From: Takakia lepidozioides
Taxonomy: Eukaryota > Streptophyta > Takakiopsida > Takakiales > Takakiaceae
DNA: 64,000 nucleotides
Direction of reading: 5' to 3'
Assembly: GCA_030704615.1 (NCBI GenBank)
Contig: CM060731.1
Location: forward strand, 46,996,001 to 47,060,000
The notes under the pieces are model-generated. The model was not told the DNA's origin and did not search any database. It saw nothing but the letters and a program-made list of their open reading frames with translations. Positions 12,142 to 24,113 of the stretch are shown piece after piece. The position numbers were made by a program, and so were the translations under genes. The first letter of the stretch is position 1. Each line of letters begins with the position of its first letter.

Positions 12142-15100
12142 ATGGTTGATAACGTCCAATTTCGATTTTGGTTACATGCCATAGCAGCACTTGTTACAAA
12201 CGTCAAACTGGAGAGCTCTAGAGGCATCGTGGGGAGCCCTTGTTTCCAACGTAGGAGGAAGAGAAGGAAGTCACTATACTTCACGAGCTCTAGAAACAAG
12301 AATAGAGCCAGAGATAGAATGAGGATGGAAAGAGTGGACGAAGAGGAAAAGGAGGTAGAAGAGGGAGTAGAGGAAAGTGTGGCGATGGAGGAGCAGGAAT
12401 CAACAGAAGAACAGCAGCCCGCCATAGTTCCAAGGACAGATGAAGAGGACATCGCATCTGAGGGAGAGACAGACAAGATGGAAGAGGATGTTGAAGGTGG
12501 CCTCACGAGGAGTCTGCCTGCGGGAAAGAGGAAGGGGAAGAGGCTCACGTACACGCTCGGCGCAGAGAGCAGCCCGAAGCGCAAAGGGTCCCCGGCAATT
12601 GGGGAGTCTTCTGGAGCAGCCAAGAAAAAGGTGAAATTCTTAAGACCCACATTTCTGTTTCGTTGCTGATATGAATATAGCCCACACACAGGACATCTGC
12701 ACCACGCTAAAAGCACCGCAAACTGGAAGCCCAAACAGTGTGCGGCAACGCACACTGTTTGGGCCTACCAATTTGCTTGATTGTTCAGGTGCGAAACGCC
12801 CAAACTTGGGCACTAGAGCAGGTTCAACACAACCCAAATTGCAACCTCAAATAGTGTGAGTTGAGCTGAACATTTCACTGTTGTTTCCGTCTGGATATTG
12901 GTTTTCCAGGATATGTATGTCAGGACGACAGAACCCTTCAGTGGCAGCTCAAACAGTGTGCGTTGGCGCACACTGTTTGAGCTCTACATGTCACGGTTTT
13001 CTCCGTGTCGAATCCCTTTAGGGCACGTTTCTGATGATGGAATAACCATTCAGTGGCAGCTCAAACAGTGTGCGTTGGCGCACACTGTTTGAGCTGAACA
13101 TGTCACTGTTTTTTCCGATTGAAATTTGGATTTCCGGGGCAGGTTTATGATGATGAAATAACCATTCAGTGGCAGCTCAAACAGTGTGCGTTGGCGCACA
13201 CTGTTTCAGCTGAACTTGTCACTGTTTTTTTGGTGTTAAAATTCGGCATTTAGGGCACATTTCTAAGGATGAAATAACCATTCAGTGGCAGCTCAAACAG
13301 TGTGCGTTGGCGCACACTGTTTGAGCTGTACATGTCACTGTTTTTTTGGTGTTAAATTTGGACTTCCAGGGCAGGTTTCTGAGTATGAAATAACCATTCA
13401 GTGGCAGCTCAAACAGTGTGCGTTGGCGCACACTGTTTGAGCTGAACATGTAAGTGTTTTTTTGGTGTTAAAATTCGGCATTTAGGGCACGTTTCTGAGG
13501 ATGAAATAACCATTCAGTGGCAGCTCAAACAGTGTGCGTTGGCGCACACTGTTTGAGCTGTACATGTCACTGTTTTTTTGGTGTTAAATTTGGACTTCCA
13601 GGGCAGGTTTATGATGATGAAATAACCATTCAGTGGCAGCTCAAACAATGTGCATTGGCGCACACTATTTGACCTGTACATGTCACTGTTTTTTTGGTGT
13701 TCAATTCGGACTTCCAGGGTAGGTTTATGATGATGAAATAACCATTCAGTGGCAGCTCAAACAGTGTGCGTTGGCGCACACTGTTTGAGCTGTACATGTC
13801 ACTGTTTTTTTGGTGTTCAATTCGGACTTCCAGGGTAGGTTTATGATGATGAAATAACCATTCAGTGGCAGCTCAAACAGTGTGCGTTGGCGCACACTGT
13901 TTCAGCTGTACATGTCACTGTTTTTTTAGTGTTAAATTGGGACTTCCAGGGTAGGTTTATGATGATGAAATAACCATTCAGTGGCAGCTCAAACAGTGTG
14001 CGATGGCGCACACTGTTTCAGCTGAACATGTCACTGTTTTTTTGGTGTTAAAATTTGGCATTTAGGGCACGTTTCTGAGGATGAAATAACCATTCATTGG
14101 CAAATCAAACAGTGTGCGTTGGCGCACACTGTTTCAGCTGAACTTGTCACTGTTTTTTTGGTGTTAAAATTTGGCATTTAGGGCACGTTTCTGAGGATGA
14201 AATAACCATTCAGTGGCAGCTCAAACAGTGTGCGTTGGCGCACACTGTTGAGCTGTACATGTTACTGTTTTTTTGGTGTTAAATTCGGACTTCCAGGGCA
14301 GGTTTATGATGATGAAATAACCATTCAGTGGCAGCTCAAAAGTGTGCGTTGGCGCACACTGTTTGAGCTATACATGTCACTGTTTTTTTGGTGTTCAATT
14401 CGGACTTCCAGGGGAGGTTTATGATGATGAAATAACCATTCAGTGGCAGCTCAAACAGTGTGCGTTGGCGCACACTGTTTGAGCTGTACATATCACTGTT
14501 TTTTTAGTGTTAGATTCGCATTTCCAGGGCAGGTTTATGATGATGAAATAACCATTCAGTGGCAGCTCAAACAGTGTGCGTTGGCGCACACTGTTTCAGC
14601 TGAACTTGTCACTGTTTTTTTGGTGTTAAAATTTGGCATTTAGGGCACGTTTCTGAGGATGAAATAACCATTCAGTGGCAGATGAAACAGTGTGCGTTGG
14701 CGCACACTGTTTGAGCTGAACATGTAAGTGTTTTTTTGGTGTTAAAATTCGGCATTTAGGGCACGTTTCTGAGGATGAAATAACCATTCAGTGGCAGCTC
14801 AAACAGTGTGCGTTGGCGCACACTGTTTGAGCTGTACATGTCACTGTTTTTTAAGTGTTAAATTCGGACTTCCAGGGCAGGTTTATGATGATGAAATAAC
14901 CATTCAGTGGCAGCTCAAACAGTGTGCGTTGGCGCACACTGTTTGAGCTGTACATGTCACTATTTTTTTGGTGTTAAATTCGGACTTCCAGGGTAGGTTT
15001 ATGATGATGAAATAACCATTCAGTGGCAGCTCAAACAGTGTGCGTTGGCGCACACTGTCTGAGCTGTACATGTCACTGTTTTTTTGGTGTTAAATTTGGA

Positions 15101-16835
15101 CTTCCAGGGCAGGTTTATGATGATGAAATAACCATTCAGTGGCAGCTCAAACAGTGTGCGTTGGCGCACACTGTTTGAGTTGAATATGTAAGTGTTTTTT
15201 CCGATTGAAATTCGGCATTTAGGGCACGTTTCTGAGGATGAAATAACCATTCAGTGGCAGCTCAAACAGTGTGCGTTGGCGCACACTGTTTGAGCTCTAC
15301 ATTTAAGTGTTTTTCCGGTTTAAATTCGGCATTTAGGGCATGTTTCTGAGGATGAAATATCTTGGAGTTTACAATGAACACTTACATGGCACAAGTAGAT
15401 GTTCAATGATCATTTACATGGCAAGTGAAACAGTGTGCGTCAACGCACACTGTTTGAGCCCACTTTTACATTGTCTTTTTCTGTGGAATTCGGCAACATA
15501 GGACAATGTACACTTACCTGGCAGCTTAAAATAGTGTGCGTCAACGTACACTCTTTGAGCCCACTTTTTCATGCCTCAGCCGTCGTTTCATGCCTCTCTA
15601 ATATCAAGTTGAATGAATAACCCTGCAGGAGAAGATGCAAAGTGTGGCAGATGAGGTCCCTTCGGGTCAGGAGAAGGAGATAATTGTTGATGTGGACGAT
15701 GAGTTCTATGAAAGCAAAGCCGCTGAGATGCTGGGGGGTCAGAAGGTAAACTCTCAGCTTGTGGTGCAAAGTATGCTTGCCCCGGGTGGGAGGTTGAAGA
15801 TTCCCCTGTGTAGGTTGGTTTCCATGTCCGTCGTTCGTACACCTCTCGTCAAGGACATTCTCAAGCTGGAGGCCGAGTTTGTGCATGGGTATTTGGATGG
15901 ATCCGCAGTCTTTTACGTTTCTACTAGGGATTCCAAAGGTAATGAGCTCCTCGTGGATCAGTCAATCGTGGACTCTTGGGACCCCATTTGGAGACAGCTG
16001 AACGAATCCTTCGAACTTCTTCTCTCCAAGAAACCTTCCACCCAGGCATTCTCGGGAAAGATGTTTCACGTTTGGGATGGGAACCACCGCTTGCTTGCAT
16101 GGATGGCTGTCATTGGGAGGCTGCACTCACAGGAGGAAGAGTGGCATTACTCTGTTCGATCGATGGTGCTGGATTGTGACGGGAACATGATGGGTCTTCT
16201 GACGGCAATGAATGATGTGAACAGGTTGGTTTCTCATTCTACATGTTCCACTTGTGGTTCCGTTCTTCTTTGATTGAAGACCTTGAATTTCATTCTGATT
16301 TGCAGATATCATTCTGCAGAGGAACGGAGACATCGCATGTCAAAACGAGTTTGGTTCACACACTGTATAGGATACAAAGGATAGGGCAGATGCCCTTGAC
16401 CAACTTCAAGACCATCCTTTCAGCGGAGATGTACAAAAAGTGCGAAAGCTCCAAGACATCGGAAACGTGGTACTCGTTGACCCGTGAGGCTTTCATGGAG
16501 TACATGTACACGGTGAGATACATCTTCCTTCATCTGGTCTTCCATATTCCACATGTTTGTTTCTGTTTGTTTCCCTTGACCTTGTGCTGATGCAACTCTC
16601 TTGCATTCCCTTGTAGCAAGACATTGCAGATGCAGGGGAGCGTGGCAAACTGGAATACTACAGCTCTACCCCTGAGGAGAGAAGGACAGCAAAGGGGGTT
16701 GAGAGTCGCATCCAGAAAGAGATGACCGCTACAAGAAGGACTATAATGAGTGCTTTCGTGAAGCAGTTGAGAATTGCCGACCCATCATTCGGACCGCAGT
16801 TTCTCCTGGAGATAAAAAACCATTATAAGGAGTAG
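12142..16835 (+). pseudogene. ParB-like gene P1, 3' end lost to a Ty3 fragment
   Basis: Exon 1 (12142 or a later ATG, to 12630) encodes a Glu/Lys-rich, nuclear-looking segment. The 3-kb intron 1 (12631-15628) contains the satellite array. Exon 2 (15629-16226), exon 3 (16320-16512) and exon 4 (16617 on) keep phase with GT-AG borders. Exon 2 encodes the conserved domain: IPLCRL, a helical stretch, and VWDGNHRLLAW near 16070-16100. DGNHR-type motifs are typical of the ParB/sulfiredoxin fold, which in ParB acts as a CTPase/nuclease-like DNA-associated domain. Exons 3-4 match the middle region of P2. After FLLEIKNHYK the similarity stops at about 16830, where retrotransposon sequence begins, so the methyltransferase half is missing. 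ParB assignment rests on motif and fold pattern only. Confidence 0.6.
12734..15565. repeat. 116-bp satellite with hairpin, inside intron 1 of P1
   Basis: About 21 tandem units of 114-117 bp occupy 12950-15300. Each carries a near-perfect hairpin with arms CAGCTCAAACAGTGTGCG and CGCACACTGTTTGAGCTG around a TTGG loop, followed about 15 bases later by a T-run of 7-8. Spacers alternate between two types (one with ACTTCCAGGGCAGG, one with GGCATTTAGGGCACG). Edge copies differ: the first (12734-12763) has loop GCAA and arms changed to GCCCAAACAG/CTGTTTGGGC on both sides; the last two (about 15430 and 15533) have loop TCAA. The array lies wholly between the splice donor at 12631 and the acceptor ending at 15628. 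Confidence 0.95.
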
Positions 16836-18030
16836 ACGATCAACTGCCTGATGCAAGTTTATTTGCAGTAGAAGTGGGAGCAGATGACTGGTTAGATTGG
16901 CAGTGGCCAATCAGATATAACCTAACTCATGGACAGTGCCCATCTAGTTATGGGAAGGAACAAAGAAAGAAGATAGCCATTAAAGCCCTACCATATACTA
17001 TGATAGGATGAAAATTGTACAAGCTGGGACCAGATGGAGTCCTAAAGAGATGCTTATACCATCATGAAGTTAATAAAGTCTTGGAAGAAATTCTCAAAGG
17101 AATAGCTGGAGGATATTATGGAGAAGAGACTACCAGCAGGAAAATACTACTTGCAGGATACTAGTGGCCTACCTTATTCAAAGATGTACATAATTATTGT
17201 AAGAGTTGTGATGAATGTCAAAGGCTAGGACCTTTGCAGAGATCTGGAAAAATGGCACTGCATCCTACAATGCCTACTCAACCATTCTAGAAATGGGGAT
17301 TAGACTTTGTTGGGCCAATTAATCCACCAGCTAGGAACACCCAAAACAAGTATATAATCACAGCCACGGATTATACTACTAAGTGGGTAGAAGCCAAGGC
17401 ACTGCGAGATAACACAACGAAATCTACAGCTAGATTTCTCTATGAGAACATAATCACTAGATTTGGCTGTCCCTTGGAATTTATCAGCGACCAGGGGAGT
17501 CATTTCATTAACAAGACCATTGAACTGTTGACCAAGGAGTTCATGATTGTGCACAAGAAGAGTACAACCTATTATCCACAGAGCAATGGGTAGGCAGAGG
17601 CCACCAACAAGATACTATGCACTATCCTTGCTAAGATAGTCAATGCCAACAGAATTGATTGGGATACAAAGCTGTTGGTCATATAGGACTTCATACAAGG
17701 TCACCACCAAGTATACACCATTCCAATTAGTCTATGGGGCATGGAAGCTCTACTTCCGGTGGAATTCTTACTACCTACCATGAGAACTGAATGGGGAAGG
17801 AGAATGGAATTGGAGGATTCAATTAAAGTAAGGAAACATGAACTATATCATGTGGAAGAAGTACGTGCTGATGCAGCATATAACATGGCCAGAATTTAGA
17901 TAAAAAGAAAGGATCGGTTTGATGAACGCAAACTAAAAACTTTTAAGACAGAAGATTTGGTACTGTGGTTGCAGAAGAAGGAAAATATTAAAGCCTCTAA
18001 GCTGAAATCACCATGGAAGAGACCTTCTAT
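16836..18030 (+). pseudogene. Ty3/gypsy pol 3' fragment: integrase with HHCC finger
   Basis: The translation shows a zinc-binding HHCC module (HHEVNK, then CKSCDECQR near 17050-17225) followed by the integrase core (DFVGPINPP, TATDYTTKWVEA, FISDQGSHF, and the E-containing AEATNK). In Ty3 elements this enzyme inserts the DNA copy into the genome. Several in-frame stops (for example near 17010, 17160, 17290, 17590 and 17900) and a frameshift near 17685 make it dead. The region 17520-18020 is closely similar to the better-preserved fragment at 37950-38572. The left edge abuts P1 exon 4; the right edge breaks off near 18025. Confidence 0.85.
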
Positions 18031-18608
18031 AATATTTGTTTCTCCATACATAGGGCCCACCCCTGAAAAAGGGCAGTAGCCGCAAGGCAAAGTGGCTCTT
18101 AGTTACACCGGCTTCGGCTGGAGCCTTCTCTCTCTCTCTTTCTCCATTTTTATTTTTTATTTTTTACCCTACTTCACACACCAAGTTCTAGCGAGTCTCT
18201 TCCATATTTGTTTGTCCATTTGTACCTTAAACCCAAAACCCTTACCCTTCCATTTACCCTAAACCATTACCCTTACCATAAACCAAAAACTTTAGTGTAC
18301 TACCGTAGTTACACTCCAAACCTTATTGTACTACCATGTTACCTCTTTTCAATGTTTCATGCTATTTTAATATTTTCTTTTGTTGGATAAGGTGCGATAG
18401 AATAATTACAGGGATATCAAATTCTTAAATTTATTAATTCTAGCGACTGTGAGTCTTCCATATTGGTTTGTTCCTTTCAACCCTAAATCCAAACCCTAAA
18501 TGCTTACTCTTACCTTAAACCCAAACCTTATACACCCCAAAATCTTATTGTACTACCCTAGTACCTCTTCCTAATGTTTCATGTTATTTTAATATTTTAC
18601 TGCCCTTG
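18031..18608. other. Low-complexity DNA with degenerate CCCTAAA-like repeats
   Basis: No gene. CT microsatellite at 18127-18145, then stretches resembling degenerate plant telomere repeats (AAACCC, CCTTAAACCC, ACCCTAAACC) at 18220-18290 and 18480-18530, arranged as two related copies each starting TTCTAGCGA. Probably old interstitial telomere-like or SINE-derived sequence. Confidence 0.4.
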
Positions 18609-19537
18609 TTACACCCAAAACTTCGTTTCAATGACGTTGTCTGTGAACATTGTGCTTGACTCTTCTTCTGTAGCCATCTGGTGAGCCTTTCCCCATTGTA
18701 AGGAACTCTGTGGTTGTGTTGCCACCGCCTCGGGAATTGTGCCAACTTGTTTCTCACCCACCAGACTGTCTTCTTCCACCAAGTCGATCACTTGCGGTTG
18801 TGGTCCTGTATTTGGTGTGAAAGATGTCGTCTTCTGACGCTTTGTCTCACCCTGTCCCTCTACTGTGCCTTCACGGTATGACGATCCTTGATCCTCCACC
18901 ACAGTGGTTGGCATGAGAAGCTCGCCCATGGCCTTGCGTTCCTTCACAGAGAGTCGGCACAAAGCCATGATGAGATGGGCAATCACAGGTGCAGAAACAA
19001 TGATTGGGGGTTTATTACTGGGTTTCTTCTCCTGAAGTGTCTTCAACTCCTTCACTAACCCTTTGTGCATCATCTCGGCCCACAACACATCTTCCCCTTT
19101 CAGAGCCCTGATTATTTCTTCCACAAAAGTCTTACTGAGATACATTTGATTGTGCTTCATGTTAAACAGAACATTAAGCACTTGACCCACCTCTCTTAGA
19201 CCAGAATACTTTGCCTTCATGCATGTGTATCCCTGAGTAGCAGAAAAAACTCTATTCTCAAACAGGTCTGCAATCTGTAATTCCTCCAGTCCTTCCCTAT
19301 CAGGTTGTTTCCCCACTGGCAGCTCAAAAACTTCTTGTAGCTTCTCTGGAGTGAGTCATATAACCACGCCCTTCACTGTAGTAGTGTCAGTCATGGAATC
19401 GAAATTGCTAACAAACTCAATCATTAATTCCCGGTGATGCAAAGTCAGTCTTTGCGCAGAAGATCTTTCAAACCCAATTTCTTCAACAAAGAAACTACTT
19501 CCAAGGTCACCTGTCAACCATTAATGTTCCTCATTAA
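18609..19537 (-). pseudogene. Retrotransposon ORF N-terminal part (Athila-like), copy 1
   Basis: The minus strand encodes about 235 codons (from 19316), with upstream similarity continuing to about 19490 after a stop. A matching copy on the plus strand is at 62985-63340, where the segment reads HHRELMIEFVNNFDS, then KGVVIRLTPEKLQEVF and VGKQPD. This resembles the ATHILA-type domain found in extra ORFs of plant Ty3 elements; its biochemical role is unknown. The C-terminal part is Gln/Glu-rich. It probably belongs to the same long ORF as the coiled-coil pieces at 36090-37966 and 50959-53500, because at 63340 the two are joined by a deletion. Confidence 0.5.
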
Positions 19538-20192
19538 CCCTGAAACGCCCAATAGTTTGTTTCAGGCTTTTGCGTTTAAAAAAATCTGAATAACTTTTTG
19601 CATTCTCCATGGAATTGTGTGAAAAAAAATATATATAGTGTTCTTGGGCACCTGGCACACCAAGAGTCATTGCCCGATTGCCTCGGATCTGCCAAGTTGC
19701 AAAGAGGTCTCATCACGCAAGCAGGGGGGTCACGATTTGATAAAGATAATTCTCGTTGTTTCATTCTTCACACGTATGTGAGAGAGGGAGAGAAACATGG
19801 GATTTTCCCAGGTTTGACCAAGTGGCAACATCACATGCATTGGCCAAAAATGGATACTTTTTGGCTTGTTGGATGAGGGATCTCAAGAGGATGAAACCCT
19901 GCTAATTTCGCCTCAATCCCATTTGATCTCGTCACTCAAATCTTTAAAAAATTACCAAAAATGGATATGTTTCTCAAAAGGGCCCCAATAATGGGGCCAC
20001 ATTCAACGGTGGCATTTGGTGGATCTGGGGCTGATTGGCCTCAAATTTGGCAGGTGGATGCAGGAGGAAGGTACGCACCTAATGTGCGGTCAAGTTCTTT
20101 AAAAAGTTAATTTTCTGAAAGTTACACTTTTTTTTCACTTAAGGGGTCATGTTTTCTGAAAAAGTCAAACTATGGCACTGGGCGTTTAAGGG
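19538..20192. mobile_element. piggyBac-like non-autonomous element, copy 1 (655 bp)
   Basis: The element is flanked on both sides by TTAA (19534-19537 and 20193-20196). Its termini form an inverted repeat: left CCCTGAAACGCCCA, right TGGGCGTTTAAGGG. A TTAA target duplication with termini starting CCC is the signature of the piggyBac superfamily. No transposase is encoded; open frames inside are short and unlike any known protein. A second copy at 62315-62966 has the same ends and the same flanks, so both come from duplication of one insertion. Confidence 0.75.
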
Positions 20193-20196
20193 TTAA

Positions 20197-20838
20197 CGAT
20201 TGCATACTTAATTTAGGGTTCGTATTAGACAGAGCTAGGTTAGGTCCCGAAGGCGCCGCCTAGCCCCAAGGCTGTTGCTAGTGTGGATTTATAAATTTTC
20301 TATGTTTATAAGTGTTTGCGTTTGTAATTTGTAACCAACAGTTAGTATTAACTCATTGACGTATTTACGGAAACAATAGTCCATAAATAAGTACTGCGAA
20401 TGTATAATTACCCTCGGTATAAAGAGTTATGGTTATTTTAGATTCTAGTGTAAATATTAGTTATTAAGTAAACAACAAAAATTAATTTCAACTAACTAAC
20501 TTTATTATTTGTTTTCTTTTTAAATAATTTTATGTATATATTTAAAAGATAGAGATATTGATTTATTTAGTTTTTACTAGTCCCCATTAATTTAGGTGAG
20601 TCAAGAATATATAATCAATTAGATCATTCTAAGAAAAAGATCAGCCCAACAAACAATATTAATATAACCAAAATAAAAGAAGAGAATCAAAGCTAACTAC
20701 AGGAAAGCAGTATGGCCATTGGGATTTGAAACCCCAACCTCGAATGTGCAAGCGAAATCACTAACCGATAAGTCCATCAAGTTCTATTAAAAACCAACTT
20801 GCCTATCTAACTAGGGCTTCGCGTTGCTCCACACTACT
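20197..20838 (-). repeat. tRNA-headed SINE-like repeat, copy 1
   Basis: On the minus strand the repeat begins with AGTGTGGAGCAACGCGAAGC near 20838, then an A-box-like TGGACTTATCGGTTAGTG and a B-box-like GGGTTTCAAATCCC (near 20735), followed by an AT-rich body ending near 20200. The inverted copy at 61655-62310 is nearly identical. The pol III-type boxes support a tRNA-derived SINE, though the 640-bp length is long for one and it may be a SINE head fused to other DNA. Confidence 0.5.
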
Positions 20839-21364
20839 AGCGACGAATTCTGAGAACTAGCATCAATTGGCACAGAAAGGGGTGGGTCATCGCCACGCAT
20901 ACATTGATTCTTTTGTTAATTGGAAATATATACTATGCAAAAAGCATGAGGAACTATGCAAAAGTATAATCGTCATAGGCGTACCCCTATCTATGCCCAA
21001 GAAGTGAGGGGGAGTTGAACCCCTTTTTTTGCCCGGTATGCAAACACCTCCCCCCCCCCCCCCCCCCTCCCCCTCGCCTTCCCTCCGTCCGTCCGTCCGT
21101 CCCTCCCTCCCCAAGTCCCTCCCCAAGCATCAGACATCACATCAAATACCCACCCCATGTAGCTGCACTGATCGCCCTCCCGAAATAAGGAAAGAAAAAA
21201 AAACATCCAGAAAAAATTGAGAAACCCAAGCCCTCCATAGCTTCCCGACACTGAGCCTCGAAGGAAACAACAAATACCGACGCACACACCTATGGCACTC
21301 CCAACATTGGGCTGGATCCCACGCAATAGCAAACCAGCACCACGCACACTACACCATTTTAAAT
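20839..21364. other. C-rich low-complexity DNA
   Basis: No gene. A C-run at about 21049-21067 is followed by CCCT/CCGT repeats to 21125, a polypyrimidine tract that is a likely site of slippage. The rest is non-coding DNA downstream of the helicase/protease fragment. Confidence 0.5.
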
Positions 21365-22532
21365 TTAATGTTGTTTTGGAAATGGCTCAATTCTTCGATT
21401 GTTTATGCAATCTCTCAAGTGGGTTCTCATGGCGGATGTTGCGTATCGGGAATGTGCGGGATTTAATCCGAATGCTATATCCGTGGCATAAGCTATTGCA
21501 AATATGCCACAGGATGAATTGTCAATCTGTTGCATGACATCGGCATAGATATAATTGAATTGTGGAACTTGGATTAATTTCGCGAGATGTTGTTCTATTT
21601 CGCTCGGTAGCCGCTTATCCGCGGGCATGCTGGAATCAAACACCGTACATTGACAATTTGTTTCGTTCGGATTTATCATTATTAGAATCCAATGGTTGTT
21701 GTTGACGAACACGTGCTGCAAACACTTCTTGGTGTATTTCGTTCTGCCTAGTAGAGTCGAATACGCATGTTGCTGGTAGTTTTGTGTTTCCAGTTCCTGA
21801 TCAAATAGCATTTGCATCCCGGCCGCCAAATGCTGGTCACACAACCATCCATTGTCATCCAAGATGATTTGTTCGTCGTGCGCTGTCAATAGGAGATCTT
21901 CGTGCCAATATGTTTCTTGGCGGAAATCTGTGTCGGATTGTTCGTCTTCGGAATCAATTTCTATGATTTCGAGCGGTGTGGGAGCTAATTCTGAGCAAGT
22001 TTGGTTTTCATTTGATTCTATCGGTGTGGGATGTTCGGCTTCAGAATTGGTTGGCATTTTCAATTCTCCAAACGTGTGTCTTGGTTGGAGCGTTTTGGCG
22101 GCAAGGTTTGTATTCACCGTGCTGATGTGTTCTGTGGACTTGTGTGATTTTTGTTTTTGGACATTACAATCGGCTTGTGGAGCCATGAACTCTAGTGAGC
22201 CTATCTTGAATTTAGCTCCTTGGATGTCTTCGAACTTAATGTCCCGAAGTATTACTAGTCCTTGTAGGGAACGCAAACGAGACAGGGTGACGTAAATGTT
22301 GTGTATATTCAAGGGGTGTCCATCTGGTGGTTTTTGCAAGTCGATGATTATCCTGTCGAAAGTTTTGCCTTGGCCTTTGTAGTCGGTTAGGCAGTATCTG
22401 GGTATCAGAGGCAATTGACGTCTGCTGTTTTTGAATTTTTTTGGTTTTTTCAGTTCATGATCCTCCGTGTGGTGATAATCAAACGTTCTTGAAACGGGTG
22501 TGATGGGCACTACGTTTTCTGGGAGATCTTCA
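21365..22532 (-). pseudogene. Pif1-like helicase C-terminus plus Ulp1 (C48) protease, fused in frame to T-C
   Basis: The minus-strand frame is open from 22720 to 21365. Its first 63 codons belong to transposase T-C; from about 22532 the sequence is different. Next comes a Pif1/RecD-type helicase end (YCLTDYKGQGKTFDR, then NIYVTLSRLRSLQGL; motifs V and VI), an acidic linker, and a Ulp1-type cysteine protease domain: His in NNNHWILI, Asp in VFDSS, Gln and Cys in QQIDNSSCGIFA, ending in a conserved-looking MRTHLRDC helix. Such helicase-protease proteins are known from Helitron-like and other large transposons. Helicase ATP-binding motifs I-IV are missing, so the piece is 5'-truncated. The catalytic residues of the protease look complete. 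Confidence 0.75.
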
Positions 22533-24113
22533 GTACTCTTGTTTGCCGGGCTGCCAAATGCTTCAACTGCATTCAGTAGAGCCTCGAACTCCTCGCTGTC
22601 AAGTTTGCATCTTTCGCCCCCATCGGCCGACATAATATGCTGCATGACAATGGTCTGCGCCGCATTGAGCTCCACAGCTTTTGGTCGTGCTGATGGAGAC
22701 CTGGTGAGCTCCTCTCTCAATACTCCTTTGCATGCGCATCAGCTTCTCTAGATGCGCCTATGGCACTCCTATGGGTGTGGCATCCCACATGGACTGCACA
22801 ACGTGTCATAGCAGGAGGTCCACAGACATAAAACATCTTCGCTGGACAAGCCTCCATACAGGTAGGAGCTTGGTTGCAAATGGAGCAGACAAACGTCCTC
22901 TCCGATACTGTAATTTGTGCTTGAAATTTGGTATCCGACGTCCCCAGCCACAAAGTGTCGTTGTGATACATCTCCCTCACAAAAAACGGGCAAGTCGCTC
23001 GTACGCGTTTCAAACTCCCAACACAGTTCACATATCTGCAACACACGGCATCACGAAGAAATTCAGTGAAGCGGGATGACAAACTCAGGTTGGTGTTGTT
23101 TGGGAAATCGGCACAAACTTCTCCAAGGACTTACAGGACTCTTGATATTGCAGAAAAATCTTATAGTGCCGCAAGATACCAATGTACACACGAGAAATCG
23201 GTGCCGACTTCTCCAAGAAGGTCGCACATTCTGAAATTGCAGAGCATTCTTATAATACCAAAATTCATTTGAAGATACACAGGAGAAATCGGCACAGACT
23301 TCAGGAATGATGAGACAGAGCAACAAACCTGACTGCCGTGTCTTTCTTGTCTAGCATCGGCAATTTCAGATTTGTAGTTTTCATTATAGTCCATGGGTTT
23401 CCGTCATATTTCCGGTCCATGCCTTCCAGCTGGCCCACTGCATTGGTGTATTCTGTTGGCGGCAACTCGTACACAATGTCCCCATCTACTCCTCTGGGTA
23501 AATGGTTCACCTTCACTATTTGAACACTGTGAAAGTCAATCCTAGAAAGCTCGCTGCGGGATGTGGTGCTGGTGCGTAGGAGCTGCAAGATGTCCACCAT
23601 TGAATTTGTAACCGCATCTGCGGGTGTGGGAGTAAACACGTCGGCATCCACCTCATGTGCATCGTCGTCCTCCGTGGTGTTTGCGCGCGTGCGCGGAGGT
23701 GCGGAGTGTGCTCGTCTGCTGCCAACCACCATGCAGTCCTCATCCTCCTCACTCAATATTGGAATACTCTCCGTCTTCGCAGGACGTGGGCCAAATATGG
23801 ATGCGGCAGTCGGTGGAGTAAGAGATGCCGACACACTCGACGATGATGCTTGCTGGCCATATACAATGTATTGTCGACCTGTTTCGTGTGGAATGACATA
23901 GGCCCGCGCAAAATCATTTCGTTTAGGACTGACAATCCGAGTTTCCACAACGCCATCCTCTTCCACCTCCTCAATTTCGAAAACAGCCGTCCTAGGCTGC
24001 AATGCAAACCGAGATCTGAGAACCTTGTCTGCAAATATCACCGAACCATCCTTTGCTTCCACTCTTACAGACGCATTTGCAGATGGATAGGTTAGGCGAA
24101 CGCGCTTAGCCAT
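22533..24113 (-). pseudogene. MULE-like transposase copy T-C (truncated, chimeric)
   Basis: This is a near-identical direct repeat of T-A. Start ATG is at 24113 (the frame extends further upstream, but T-A shows the same ATG at its start). Exon 1 24113-23329, an intron holding three palindromic motifs, and exon 2 from 23083. The Cys-rich cluster is present; the frameshift with stop at 22717-22719 is identical to that in T-A. At about 22532 the sequence switches to the helicase/Ulp1 fragment, so the catalytic core and SWIM finger are lost. It is divergent from P2, with 1.3 kb between. Confidence 0.75.

Noticed and set aside
12142-12330. ATG at 12142 as the certain start of P1
   Set aside because: The first 60 codons look unlike the acidic region that follows and a later ATG (about 12319) is equally possible; the start was left open.
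12950-15300. Satellite read as a CRISPR array
   Set aside because: The spacers are themselves repeats of two types, units are 116 bp, the host is a plant and the array is intronic; it is a hairpin satellite.
17300-17554. Antisense open frames over the integrase fragments
   Set aside because: They are shadows of the integrase coding strand, whose motifs are unmistakable.
18220-18540. Interstitial telomere array
   Set aside because: The CCCTAAA-like units are too degenerate and irregular to claim a telomeric array.
20710-20790. Possible tRNA gene on the minus strand
   Set aside because: A- and B-box-like blocks are present, but no cloverleaf with acceptor stem and anticodon loop could be formed and the unit is repeated at 61724; it is a SINE-type head.
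21365-22532. Complete Helitron
   Set aside because: Only the last helicase motifs and the protease are present, no Rep/HUH domain was seen, and no CTRR-type end with hairpin could be placed.
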